Shown here piece after piece: positions 37,009-45,560 of a stretch of 64,000 nucleotides of DNA; position 1 is the first letter of the stretch; every line of letters begins with the position of its first letter. The stretch lies in contig NZ_LXVX01000016.1 in assembly GCF_001650725.1 (NCBI RefSeq), positions 62,001-126,000 on the forward strand, given 5' to 3'. Origin of the DNA: Sphingobium sp. TCM1. GTDB lineage: Bacteria; Pseudomonadota; Alphaproteobacteria; Sphingomonadales; Sphingomonadaceae. A program made the translations under genes and the position numbers. The notes under the pieces are model-generated. The model was not told where the DNA came from and ran no database searches. It saw only the letters and a program-made list of their open reading frames with translations.

Positions 37009-37281
37009 ATGACCGAAGAGTCGAAAGTCGACGCTTATATCACCACCCACGCCGACTTCGCCCGCCCCACCCTCACCCATTTCCGCACGCTGGTCCACGC
37101 CGCCCGGCCGCAGGCCAGCGAAGCCATCAAATAGGGCTTTCTCCACTTCGTCCACCGGACCAGGAATTTCGCCTCCATGGCCGCGTTCAAGGGCCATGCC
37201 GCGATCGGCTTCTGGTATAGCGAGGACGACGACATCCGCGCCGAACAACGCGGCATGGGCCATCTCGGCCATTCCCCCTGA
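37009..37281 (+). pseudogene. DUF1801 (YdhG-like) gene with in-frame stop and missing C-terminus
   Basis: The frame reads MTEESKVDAYITTHADFARP, is cut by TAG at 37132-37134, then continues in the same frame as GFLHFVHRTRNFASMAAFKG and GHAAIGFWYSEDD to a TGA at 37279-37281. DUF1801 proteins normally read EAIKWG at the first stop, so TAG replaces a Trp (TGG) codon. Homologues also go on for ~50 more residues after the GMG motif, which are absent. A good ribosome site (GGGGGGAGCG) remains. Decay looks recent; stop-codon readthrough would still give a truncated protein. Confidence 0.8.
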
Positions 37282-37323
37282 CCGCAAAGAGAAAAGCCGA
37301 CCCGCCCGGCTTGGCCAACCCGC

Positions 37324-38139
37324 CTACTGCCCCACCGCCTCGGCCCGCGCGATCAGGGCTTGCGCCTCCTCGACATGCATCGCCTCGATCATCCGGCCCT
37401 CGAACCGTTCCGCCCCGCCGGTCGCCGTCTCGATCAGGCGCCGGGCGTCCGCCACCGCCTGCGCGTCCGGCCCGAACACCTGGTTCGCCACCGGCACCTG
37501 GCTCGGGTGGATCAGCGTCTTGCCGTCGAAGCCCAGTTCATGCCCCTGCGCGCATTCCGCCTCGAGCCCCGTCTCGTCCTCCAGCCGGTTGAACACGCCG
37601 TCGAACACCGCGATCCCCGTCGCCCGCGCCGCCAGCACCACCGCCTGCAGCGCGTGAGACAGGCCCGACCGCCCGGCCGAGGGCGGAATGCACAGATCCT
37701 TGCGAAGGTCGTTATTGCCCATGAACAGGCCGGCGCAGCCCTCCTCCCCCGCGATCGCCGGCGCAGCCAGCACGCCCCTGGCGCTCTCGATCATCGCGAT
37801 CACCGGCTTCTGGCACACGCTGAACACGTCCCGCACCTGCCTGGGATGCTCGACCTTGGGCAGCACGACATAGTCGGCGCCCGACGCCTTCACCGCCACC
37901 ATTTCGGCGCCATGCCAGGGCGTGCCCTCCACATTGATCCGCACCGCGCTCAATCGTCCGCCAAAGCCATCGCCCAGCGCCGCGATCGCCCCGGCCCGCG
38001 CCGCTTCCTTGGCGTCTTCGGGCACCGCATCCTCCAGGTCCAGGATCACCATGTCGCAGGGCAGGCTCCGCGCCTTGGCGATCGCGCGGGGATTGGACGC
38101 GGGCAGGAACAGCAGCGAACGGGCGTGGCGAAGCAACAT
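37324..38139 (-). CDS. CitE-like CoA ester lyase (HpcH/HpaI aldolase family)
   Basis: A 271-residue TIM-barrel lyase of the CitE/malyl-CoA lyase family. It begins RSLLFLPASNPRAIAKA and shows the Mg-binding MVILDLEDAVPEDAK, LPKVEHPRQV, MIESARGVLAAPAIA and GFDGKTLIHPSQV motifs. No citrate lyase alpha (CitF) or gamma (CitD) genes are nearby, so it is a free-standing CitE-like enzyme, perhaps acting on malyl-, citramalyl- or a related CoA ester. Confidence 0.9.
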   Translation of the reverse strand: MLLRHARSLLFLPASNPRAIAKARSLPCDMVILDLEDAVPEDAKEAARAGAIAALGDGFGGRLSAVRINVEGTPWHGAEMVAVKASGADYVVLPKVEHPRQVRDVFSVCQKPVIAMIESARGVLAAPAIAGEEGCAGLFMGNNDLRKDLCIPPSAGRSGLSHALQAVVLAARATGIAVFDGVFNRLEDETGLEAECAQGHELGFDGKTLIHPSQVPVANQVFGPDAQAVADARRLIETATGGAERFEGRMIEAMHVEEAQALIARAEAVGQ

Positions 38140-38239
38140 GGAGACTCTCCCTCGGATCGGACCCTGGCGGTTTGACTTCCCCCGTTAACGATTAGGGCGC
38201 ATAATCCAAGCCTGCGAAACGGGGGGAAGAGATTTGGAC

Positions 38240-39214
38240 ATGCTGACGACATTCGCGCTTACGCTTACCGGCCTCGTCCTCTTCTACCTCGCCGTCAGCG
38301 TGAAGGTGGTGCGGCAGGGCTATCAATATACCATCGAACGCTTCGGGCGCTTTACCGAAGTGGCCAGGCCCGGCCTCAATTTCTACCCCGCCTTCTTCTA
38401 CGCGGTGGGCCGCAAGATCAACATGATGGAGCAGGTCGTCGACATTCCGGGGCAGGAGATCATCACCAAGGACAACGCCATGGTGTCGGTCGATGGCGTG
38501 GTCTTCTTCCAGGTGCTGGACGCGGCCAAGGCGGCCTACGAAGTGTCCGAACTCTATGTCGCCATCATGCAACTGGCGACCACCAACCTGCGCACCGTCA
38601 TGGGCTCGATGGACCTGGACGAAACCCTGTCCAAGCGCGACGAGATCAACGCGCGCCTCCTGTCGGTAGTGGATCAGGCCACCAACAGCTGGGGCATCAA
38701 GATCACCCGCGTCGAGCTGAAGGACATCCGCCCGCCCGCCGACATCGTCAGCGCCATGGGCCGCCAGATGAAGGCGGAGCGCGAGAAACGGGCCAATATC
38801 CTTGATGCCGAAGGGATGCGCGCCGCCGAAATCCTGAAGGCCGAGGGGCAGAAGCAAAGCCAGATACTGGAGGCCGAGGGCCGCCGCGAAGCCGCCTTCC
38901 GCGATGCCGAGGCGCGCGAGCGCGAGGCGGAGGCAGAAGCCAAGGCGACGCAGATGGTGTCCGACGCCATAGCGGCCGGCAACCCGCAGGCGCTCAACTA
39001 TTTCATCGCCCAGAAATATGTCGAGGCGGTGAGCCAGTTCGCCACCTCCCCTAACGCCAAGACCATCCTCTTCCCGGTGGAGGCGACACAGTTGATCGGC
39101 ACCCTGGGCGGCATCGGCGCGCTGGCGAAGGACGCGCTGGGCGGCGACGCGCCCACACCCAGCGCCCCGCCGCCCGCGCCGAGGCGCGGCCCCTTCGGAC
39201 AGGCGCAGGGATAA
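38240..39214 (+). CDS. qmcA: SPFH/band-7 membrane protein (QmcA-like)
   Basis: A 324-residue stomatin/prohibitin-family protein. It has an N-terminal membrane helix (~3-20, LTTFALTLTGLVLFYLAVSV), then the SPFH domain (VVRQGYQYTIERFGRFTEVARPGLNF, VDIPGQEIITKDNAMVSVDGVVFF). A long Ala/Glu-rich coiled coil (~185-245) and a Pro-rich tail follow. Such proteins form membrane microdomain scaffolds and modulate FtsH. The following nfeD gene is its usual partner. The ATG at 38240 was chosen; a TTG two codons upstream is an alternative. Confidence 0.92.
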   Translation: MLTTFALTLTGLVLFYLAVSVKVVRQGYQYTIERFGRFTEVARPGLNFYPAFFYAVGRKINMMEQVVDIPGQEIITKDNAMVSVDGVVFFQVLDAAKAAYEVSELYVAIMQLATTNLRTVMGSMDLDETLSKRDEINARLLSVVDQATNSWGIKITRVELKDIRPPADIVSAMGRQMKAEREKRANILDAEGMRAAEILKAEGQKQSQILEAEGRREAAFRDAEAREREAEAEAKATQMVSDAIAAGNPQALNYFIAQKYVEAVSQFATSPNAKTILFPVEATQLIGTLGGIGALAKDALGGDAPTPSAPPPAPRRGPFGQAQG

Positions 39215-39240
39215 GCGTGATGCGACCGACTGATTTCCGT

Positions 39241-39330
39241 CGCCGTCATTCCCGCGACAGCGAGAACCCGTCTCCCGACCCGTCCGCCAGGCACGGGGTC
39301 GGGGCGACACATCGCCGCCCGAACTGGAAT
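39241..39330. repeat. CGTCATTCCCGCG-type repeat between qmcA and nfeD
   Basis: The sequence CGTCATTCCCGCGACAGCG at about 39244 is the start of a widespread bacterial intergenic palindrome. A CCCCG-type inverted segment follows near 39285-39305, but a clean second arm is not evident. It fills the ~140-base gap between the two co-directional genes. Confidence 0.45.
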
Positions 39331-39356
39331 AACGCGAAAACAGGGAGTGCCCGGCC

Positions 39357-39803
39357 ATGACCGACTGGCTGAGCCTGCTGCACGATCATTGGGCCTGGCT
39401 GGTCTTCGCCGCCCTGCTGGGTGTGGGGGAAGTGCTGGTTCCCGGCGTCTTCCTGATCTGGATCGCGATCGCGGCAGCGCTGACCGGCCTTGCCGCGCTC
39501 GCCCTGCCCATCGCCCTGCCCGTCCAGCTGCTCCTGTTTGCCGCCCTCAGCATTGCGGCGGTCTGGGGCGGGCGGCGCTGGTATGCCGACCATCCGGTCG
39601 CGTCTGCCGACCCCCTGCTCAATGATCGCACCGCCCGCCTCGTCGGCCAGACCGTGACCGTGGTGGAGCCGATCAGCGGCGGCGAGGGCCGGGTCAAGGT
39701 CGGCGACGGTGTCTGGACTGCGACCGGCCCCGACGCGGCGGTGGGCGCCCGGATGCGCGTGACCGGGGCGGACGGCACGGTTCTGCGGGTCGAGCCTGCC
39801 TGA
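39357..39803 (+). CDS. NfeD family membrane protein
   Basis: A 148-residue short NfeD protein. It has two or three transmembrane helices in the first ~80 residues (WLVFAALLGVGEVLVPGVFLIW is typical), then a C-terminal OB-fold domain (~92-148) with LVGQTVTVVEPISGGEGRVKVGDGVW. Short NfeD proteins pair with SPFH proteins such as the preceding qmcA product, in membrane quality control. The gene order supports this pairing. Confidence 0.92.
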   Translation: MTDWLSLLHDHWAWLVFAALLGVGEVLVPGVFLIWIAIAAALTGLAALALPIALPVQLLLFAALSIAAVWGGRRWYADHPVASADPLLNDRTARLVGQTVTVVEPISGGEGRVKVGDGVWTATGPDAAVGARMRVTGADGTVLRVEPA

Positions 39804-39833
39804 CGCCGTCTCCCGCCGGGCTGCCGCGAACGC

Positions 39834-40667
39834 CTACAGGTCCAGATCCTTCTCGTCGGCGCTTTCCTGCGCGCGCTCGACCGCCTTGGCCTGCTGCGCC
39901 TGCGTCGCCATCGCCATCTGGGTCATCATCGCAAAGCTGGTCAGCCCCACGCTGAAACGCGCCGCGAGCGCCGGATTCTGCTGGTTGGGCATCACCTCAT
40001 AGGAAATGGCGTGCAGGCAAGGCAGCACCTTGTCGGTACGGATATTGTGGCTGCGACATTCCGAATAGCTCATATTGCCGTTTGCCATACGCTGGCCGTC
40101 GCGCGACCGGATGATCCATCCCGACCGCTGGTTGCCATAGCTGCTGTCGTCGAACGCGCCATATTTGGCGCTTACCTCCTGCGCGATGTTGGCCACGGGC
40201 AGTTCCTTGCCGGCTGGATATTCGTTGGTCCGGTCGACATGGACCAGCCGTTCCCCATCTGGGGGGCCGATCAGCCAGACATTCACCTTGTCGAGGCCAG
40301 TGTCGGCATAAAGGTTGATTCGCGACATCCGCCCGCCATCGGGCAGCGAGGTGCTGCTCTTGCTGACATTGATCGCATAGCTGGGATTCTTGCACAGCAG
40401 GACGCCGCGCACCTGTTCCTCGCTCATCCCCTGCCGCAGCCCCACTATGTCGTCCGCCGCCTGGCCTTCGGGCGCGGTCTGGGGCTTGAACTTGCCGCAG
40501 TCGAGATCGGCCTTCTCGACCGCCGGCGCCGCCGCCTCCCCCGCCGCCTCTTCACCGGACGGGGCGTCGCCCGCGGCGCTGCCATTCGCGTCCTTGTCGC
40601 TGCCGCCGCCGCATCCGGCCAGCCACATCAGTCCACCGATGACGAGAATAGTGCCGCGCATGGCCAT
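39834..40667 (-). CDS. Lipoprotein, hypothetical
   Basis: A 277-residue predicted lipoprotein. The signal peptide ends LMWLAGC (Cys ~19), followed by a Gly/Ser/Asp-rich linker, then a folded part from ~55 (ADLDCGKFKPQTAPEGQAADDIVGLRQGMSEEQV contains a SmpA/BamE-like 'LRQGMSEEQV' turn). Three further cysteines lie at VLLCKN, SECRSH and LPCLH. The C-terminus is helical and Gln/Met-rich. No firm family; the LRQGM-x-x-x-QV stretch hints at a BamE-type fold. GAGGC precedes the ATG; one two codons later is possible. Confidence 0.75.
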   Translation of the reverse strand: MAMRGTILVIGGLMWLAGCGGGSDKDANGSAAGDAPSGEEAAGEAAAPAVEKADLDCGKFKPQTAPEGQAADDIVGLRQGMSEEQVRGVLLCKNPSYAINVSKSSTSLPDGGRMSRINLYADTGLDKVNVWLIGPPDGERLVHVDRTNEYPAGKELPVANIAQEVSAKYGAFDDSSYGNQRSGWIIRSRDGQRMANGNMSYSECRSHNIRTDKVLPCLHAISYEVMPNQQNPALAARFSVGLTSFAMMTQMAMATQAQQAKAVERAQESADEKDLDL

Positions 40668-40912
40668 GCCTCTGTCTCTGTTTCCACCTGTCGCTCGGTC
40701 GCACATAGGCAAGGAAAGCCGCCATCAGCGCGAGCGTTGGGCCGTCATGTCTGCCATGGTCGTGACGGACCGACAACGTGTCGGCCGGGCGCAAAAGGAT
40801 AGGCCGCATGGATAATCTTGAGGATGCGCAACGCCCGTTTCTACTAGTCGCACCAGTCCAGTCGACACTTGCCGTTTTTCGGTGCGGCGTCAGACGCAGA
40901 CCGGCATCAACA

Positions 40913-41254
40913 TCAGTCCTGTCGTTCGTCGGCCGCGCGCAGCACCAGCAGGTCGTCGGTAACGGTCATGGTGAAGATCGGGTCGGCGTCGGCGGGCACT
41001 TCGGCGATGGCGTCGACGAAGGCGGCGCGGGTCGCCGGATCGTCATAGACCATCTTCTGCTCGAACGCCGCGCGCCAGGTCCGCTCGTCGGGCCATTCGG
41101 CATAGCCGACGAAGCGGCCGTCGGCGTCGCGATGGAGGCGGGACCCGTAGCTGCCATATTTTTCCCGGATGAGGTCGGTTCCGCGCCGCCAGGCCGCGCG
41201 GAACTGCTCCTCCTTGCCGGCATGGACCCGCCACCAATAGACCGCGACGAACAT
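40913..41254 (-). CDS. Antibiotic-biosynthesis-monooxygenase-like (ABM) protein
   Basis: A 113-residue small alpha-beta dimeric-barrel protein. It starts MFVAVYWWRVHAGKEEQFRAAWRRG and contains GSRLHRDADGRFVGYAEWPDERTWRAAF, both typical of ABM/NIPSNAP-like domains. These may act as cofactor-free oxygenases or isomerases, but many have no known substrate. GGAGAG lies upstream of the ATG at 41254. The 245-base gap on its 3' side (to 40667) shows no convincing gene. Confidence 0.75.
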   Translation of the reverse strand: MFVAVYWWRVHAGKEEQFRAAWRRGTDLIREKYGSYGSRLHRDADGRFVGYAEWPDERTWRAAFEQKMVYDDPATRAAFVDAIAEVPADADPIFTMTVTDDLLVLRAADERQD

Positions 41255-41393
41255 CGGCTCTCTCCTTTCAGGACATGGAGAATGAGCCGGATCGGGCGCC
41301 GGTTCCAGTGCTGTCTCTCGCGAGCCACGCCAGCCCGCTCCCGCATCCGACATCCCGCCTGGAATGTCAGATGAGCGGGCTGGCGCCACTACA

Positions 41394-42047
41394 TCAGAGA
41401 ATCGTCTGGCCGGTCTTGGCCCAGTCGGCCGCGAAGCCTTCCAGCCCCTTGTCGGTCAGCACATGCTTGGACAGCATCTTGATGACCGCGGGGGGAGCCG
41501 TGATGACGTCGGCGCCGATCTTCGCGCAATCGAGCACATGGATCGGGTGGCGCAGCGAGGCGGCCAAAATCTCGGTCTTGAACGCGTAATTGTCGTAGAT
41601 CAGGCGGATGTCCTCGATCAGCGCGAGGCCATCGAAGCCATTATCGTCATGGCGGCCGACGAAGGGCGAGATGAAGCTGGCGCCCGCCTTGGCGGCGAGC
41701 AGCGCCTGGTTGGCGGAGAAGCAGAGCGTCACATTGACCAGCGCGCCGTCATCGGTCAGCGCCTTGCAGGTCTTGAGCCCGTCGATGGTCAGCGGCACCT
41801 TGATGCAGACATTGTCCGCGATCTTCCGCAGCACGGCGGCTTCCTTCATCATCGTCTCATGATCGAGCGCGACGACTTCGGCGGACACCGGGCCATCCAC
41901 GATGCCGCAGATTTCCTCCACGACTTCCAGGAACTTGCGGCCCGACTTGTGGATCAGCGTGGGATTGGTGGTGACGCCGTCCAGCAGGCCAGTGGCGGCC
42001 AGCTCGCGGATTTCGGCAGTGTCGGCGGTGTCGACGAAGAATTTCAT
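41394..42047 (-). CDS. Fructose-6-phosphate aldolase / short transaldolase
   Basis: A 217-residue TIM-barrel class I aldolase of the transaldolase subfamily 3B/FSA type. The Schiff-base lysine is in [13 protein letters not shown] (~85). Other signatures are [48 protein letters not shown] and SPFVGRHDD. Members annotated as transaldolase act in the pentose phosphate pathway; true FSA splits fructose-6-phosphate. The sequence alone does not settle which. It stands alone, convergent with nothing close. Confidence 0.93.
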   Translation of the reverse strand: MKFFVDTADTAEIRELAATGLLDGVTTNPTLIHKSGRKFLEVVEEICGIVDGPVSAEVVALDHETMMKEAAVLRKIADNVCIKVPLTIDGLKTCKALTDDGALVNVTLCFSANQALLAAKAGASFISPFVGRHDDNGFDGLALIEDIRLIYDNYAFKTEILAASLRHPIHVLDCAKIGADVITAPPAVIKMLSKHVLTDKGLEGFAADWAKTGQTIL

Positions 42048-42177
42048 GGGAGGACTCCGGGATGGACGAATCGCGCCCCTTTAGCCGGTGGCGGACGGAT
42101 TCGCCATCTTCGGCGCAGACAATTGCGTCGCGACCGCTTCCCGATTAAGCCGCAGCCACCTTTCCAAAGGACCGGTC

Positions 42178-42831
42178 ATGAAGCGCGCCGCCCGACTGCT
42201 TACCCTTGTCCTCGCCGCTGCGAGCGCGTCGACAGCATCGGCGGCGACGGAGGAAAGCCAGGCCTGGATCACCGAGCAGGCCGCCATCCGCATCGACCCA
42301 GACACTGTCATGACCCTGGATTCGAGCCAGCGCGCCCGCGCCGATGCCGGGAGCGGCGGCGAGCAGTTTCTGGCGCGCATCGCCATCGACCACCGGATCG
42401 CGTCGGCCATGCAGGTCGGCGGCGGCTTCGCCTATCTCAAGAGCGAGGTCGACCAGGAACTACGCCTGTTCCAGCAGCTGACGCTGACCAAGGGGATCTG
42501 GACGAGCCGCACGCGGATGGAGCAGCGCTTCTTCGACAATGCCGATGAGGCAAGCTGGCGCTTGCGCCAGCGGGTGCAGGCCGCAGTGCCGGTCGACCGG
42601 GCGAAGCGTTGGACCGTGATTGCCGCCGCCGAAATCTTCTTCCACCTCAACCGCGCGCGCGCCAGCGACAGGACGGGGCTGGCGACCATGCGCCACCAGA
42701 TCGGCGTGCGCCATCCGATCGCCAGGGCCATCGATGCGCAGCTTCTCTACATGCGGCAGCAGAATTTCCGCGACGGGCGGCCGGACGCCGTGTCGCATAT
42801 CCCATGGCTGACTTTGAGCTGGCGGCTCTGA
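42178..42831 (+). CDS. DUF2490 family exported protein
   Basis: A 217-residue protein with a signal peptide (~1-23, ending STASAATE) and a DUF2490-like beta-barrel body. Alternating aromatic strands include ESQAWITEQAAIRIDP, GGGFAYLKSEVDQELRLFQQL, TRMEQRFFDNADEASWRLRQRV, and a C-terminal LTLSWRL ending in an outer-membrane-type strand. Predicted outer-membrane barrel of unknown function. CAAAGG precedes the ATG at 42178; the upstream frame has no site. Confidence 0.82.
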   Translation: MKRAARLLTLVLAAASASTASAATEESQAWITEQAAIRIDPDTVMTLDSSQRARADAGSGGEQFLARIAIDHRIASAMQVGGGFAYLKSEVDQELRLFQQLTLTKGIWTSRTRMEQRFFDNADEASWRLRQRVQAAVPVDRAKRWTVIAAAEIFFHLNRARASDRTGLATMRHQIGVRHPIARAIDAQLLYMRQQNFRDGRPDAVSHIPWLTLSWRL

Positions 42832-42877
42832 GCGGAGGGCATTGCACAGCGCGGCCAGCGCTTTAAGGACGGAAGCC

Positions 42878-45049
42878 ATGTCTTCGCGCGCCCGTGTCCT
42901 GATCCTGAACGCCGCCCTGGGCCCGCTCGACTATCGCGTGCCCCACGGAATGACCGTGCAGCCCGGCAGCATCGTGGTCGCGCCGCTGGGACCGCGCCAG
43001 CTGGTCGGCGTGGTGTGGGAGGAAGCGAGCTTCCCCGATGTCGAGACGGTGGGCGACAACCGGCTGCGCAACCTGATCGAGCTGGTCGACGCCCCGCCGC
43101 TGCCCGAGCCGCTGCGCCGGCTGATCGAATGGACGGCCGACTATTATCTCAGTCCTCCGGCGGCGGTGCTGCGCATGGCGCTGTCGTCGATGGCCGCGCT
43201 GGAGGGTGCGCGGACGGTGATCGAATATCGCGCGACCGGCGCGGTGCCCGACCGCATGACCGAGCAGCGCGCGCAGGCGCTGGACCGGATCGGCGAGCGG
43301 CAGGGGCTGATCCGCGAACTGGCGATGATCGGCGGGGTCAGCGACGCGGTGATCCGCGGCCTCATCAAGCAGGACATATTCGAGCCGGTGGAGGTCAGCG
43401 TCGACACGCCCTTCCCGATGCCCGATCCCGACCATGCGCCGCCCGCCCTGTCCGACGCGCAGCGGGCGGCCGCGACGACCATGGCCGATGCGGTGCGGGC
43501 CCATGACTTCGCGCCCTTCCTGCTCGACGGCGTGACCGGATCGGGCAAGACGGAGGTCTATTTCGAGGCGATCGCGGCCGCCATCCGGGCCGACCGGCAG
43601 ACGCTGGTGCTGCTGCCCGAAATCGCGCTGACCGAGCCGTTTCTGGAGCGGTTCGAAAAGCGGTTCGGGACGGTGCCGGTCAACTGGCACAGCGGCCTGC
43701 GCCAGAGCGAACGGCGACGGGCGTGGCGCGCCATCGCTTCGGGTCAGGCACAGGTCGTCGTCGGCGCGCGGTCGGCGCTGTTCCTGCCCTATCCGAACCT
43801 GGGCCTGATCGTCGTGGACGAAGCGCATGAGGCCAGCTTCAAGCAGGAGGATGGTGTTCACTATCATGCCCGCGACGTGGCGGTGATGCGCGGCCTGATC
43901 GAGAAGTTCCCGGTCATCCTGGCGTCTGCCACCCCCGCGATCGAGACGCGGCATCAGGTCGAGCTGGGCCGCTATGCCGAAATCAAGCTGCCCTCGCGCT
44001 ATGGCGGGGCGGAGATGCCGCAGATCGAGGGCGTAAACCTGCTGACCGACCCGCCCGAACGCGGCCGCTGGATCGCGCCGCCGCTGGTCAAGGCAATCGA
44101 CGAAACCATGGAAAAGGGGGAGCAGAGCCTGCTCTTCCTCAACCGGCGCGGCTATGCGCCGCTGACCTTGTGCCGCCATTGCGGCTATCGCTTCCAATGC
44201 CCAAACTGCACCGCCTGGATGGTCGAGCATCGGCTGACGCACCGGCTCGCCTGCCATCATTGCGGCCATGTCATCCCCGCGCCGCGTCGCTGCCCGGAAT
44301 GCAAGGAGGAAGATAGCCTGGTCGCCTGCGGCCCCGGCGTCGAGCGCATCGCCGACGAGGTGAAGGCGCTATGGCCGCAGGCGCGGACCGCCATCGCCAC
44401 GTCCGATACGCTGAGTTCCCCCGCCCGCGCCGCCGATTTCGTGAAGTCGGTGGAGGGCGGCGACGTCGACATCATCGTCGGCACCCAACTCGTCACCAAG
44501 GGCTATCATTTCCCGAACCTCACTCTGGTCGGCGTGATCGACGCCGATCTGGGGCTGGAAGGCGGCGACCTGCGCGCGGCGGAGCGGACCTTCCAGCAGA
44601 TCGTGCAGGTAGCGGGACGCGCCGGTCGCGGGGAAAAACCCGGCAAGGTCTTCATCCAGACCCGGATGCCCGGCAGCGAGGTGATCCAGTCGCTGATCGA
44701 GGGCGACACCGAACGCTTCTATGCCGTGGAGACGGAAAACCGGCGGCGCGCCAATGCCCCGCCCTTCGGCCGCTTCGCCGCGATCATCATATCGAGCGAG
44801 GATGCCGACGAGGCGGCGCAGACCGCGCGGCTGATCGGCAAGTCGGCGCCGCTGATCGACGGGATGCGCGTCTACGGCCCCGCCCCGGCGCCGCTGTCCG
44901 TGCTGCGCGGGCGGCATCGCCATCGGCTGCTGATCCATGCGACACGGCAGGTGGACGTGCAGGCGGCGATCCGCGAATGGCTGGGCAATCTGGCCTGGAA
45001 GTCGGGCACGCGGGTGGCGGTGGACGTCGACCCCTACAGCTTCATGTGA
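42878..45049 (+). CDS. priA: Primosomal protein N' (PriA helicase)
   Basis: 3'-to-5' DNA helicase that restarts stalled replication forks. The 723-residue protein has the N-terminal DNA-binding domain (ARVLILNAALGPLDYRVPHG), Walker A GVTGSGKTE and the DEAH box VVDEAHEASFKQED. Paired zinc fingers supply eight Cys (CRHCGYRFQCPNC and CHHCGHVIPAPRRCPEC). The C-terminal helicase half includes GTQLVTKGYHFPNLTLVGV. AAGGACGG lies upstream of the ATG at 42878, which matches the usual family start. Confidence 0.96.
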   Translation: MSSRARVLILNAALGPLDYRVPHGMTVQPGSIVVAPLGPRQLVGVVWEEASFPDVETVGDNRLRNLIELVDAPPLPEPLRRLIEWTADYYLSPPAAVLRMALSSMAALEGARTVIEYRATGAVPDRMTEQRAQALDRIGERQGLIRELAMIGGVSDAVIRGLIKQDIFEPVEVSVDTPFPMPDPDHAPPALSDAQRAAATTMADAVRAHDFAPFLLDGVTGSGKTEVYFEAIAAAIRADRQTLVLLPEIALTEPFLERFEKRFGTVPVNWHSGLRQSERRRAWRAIASGQAQVVVGARSALFLPYPNLGLIVVDEAHEASFKQEDGVHYHARDVAVMRGLIEKFPVILASATPAIETRHQVELGRYAEIKLPSRYGGAEMPQIEGVNLLTDPPERGRWIAPPLVKAIDETMEKGEQSLLFLNRRGYAPLTLCRHCGYRFQCPNCTAWMVEHRLTHRLACHHCGHVIPAPRRCPECKEEDSLVACGPGVERIADEVKALWPQARTAIATSDTLSSPARAADFVKSVEGGDVDIIVGTQLVTKGYHFPNLTLVGVIDADLGLEGGDLRAAERTFQQIVQVAGRAGRGEKPGKVFIQTRMPGSEVIQSLIEGDTERFYAVETENRRRANAPPFGRFAAIIISSEDADEAAQTARLIGKSAPLIDGMRVYGPAPAPLSVLRGRHRHRLLIHATRQVDVQAAIREWLGNLAWKSGTRVAVDVDPYSFM

Positions 45050-45052
45050 GGA

Positions 45053-45544
45053 TCAGGTGGCGTCCGCCGGAGAGACGATGATGACCACCCGGCGGTTTTC
45101 GCGCCGCCCGTCCGCCGAGCGGTTGCTTTCGACCGGCACGCGCGCACCCATGCCCACGACCCGCATCGCCGGCTGCGCCATACCGCCTGCGACCAGCGCG
45201 TCGGCCACCGCCTGCGCCCGCCGCAGCGAAAGGGCTTCGTTATAGCTGGACGCCCCCGTGGAATCGGTATGGCCTTCGACGCGCGCACCACGGATGTCCA
45301 CCGCCGCCAAGGCCGCCGAAATCCGCCCGATCGCGACTTTCTGATCCGGGATCAGCGTGCTTTCGTCGGTGGCAAAAAGCAGCCTGTCGGCCATGCCGAA
45401 CTGCCAGTCCTGACCGGACGGTTCGAAGCCCTGCCGCCGCAGCGCCGTCACCTGTTGCGGCGAGAAGCCCGCGGGCTGCAGGGACTGCACCGTCTGACAG
45501 GCAGCGAGGGGCAAAAGGGAAAAGAGAAGAAAAGCGTGGCGCAT
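45053..45544 (-). CDS. yfiB: YfiB-like OmpA-family lipoprotein
   Basis: A 163-residue outer-membrane lipoprotein. The signal peptide ends LLPLAAC (Cys ~15), then a short linker and an OmpA-like peptidoglycan-binding domain (~50-160) with LLFATDESTLIPDQKVAI, VEGHTDSTGASSYNEALSLRRAQAV and a C-terminal RRENRRVVI. In the YfiBNR system YfiB binds peptidoglycan and captures YfiR, relieving inhibition of the cyclase. It is the last gene of the yfiR-yfiN-yfiB operon, 16 bases after yfiN. Confidence 0.88.
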   Translation of the reverse strand: MRHAFLLFSLLPLAACQTVQSLQPAGFSPQQVTALRRQGFEPSGQDWQFGMADRLLFATDESTLIPDQKVAIGRISAALAAVDIRGARVEGHTDSTGASSYNEALSLRRAQAVADALVAGGMAQPAMRVVGMGARVPVESNRSADGRRENRRVVIIVSPADAT

Positions 45545-45560
45545 CCTGATCCTTGTCCTG

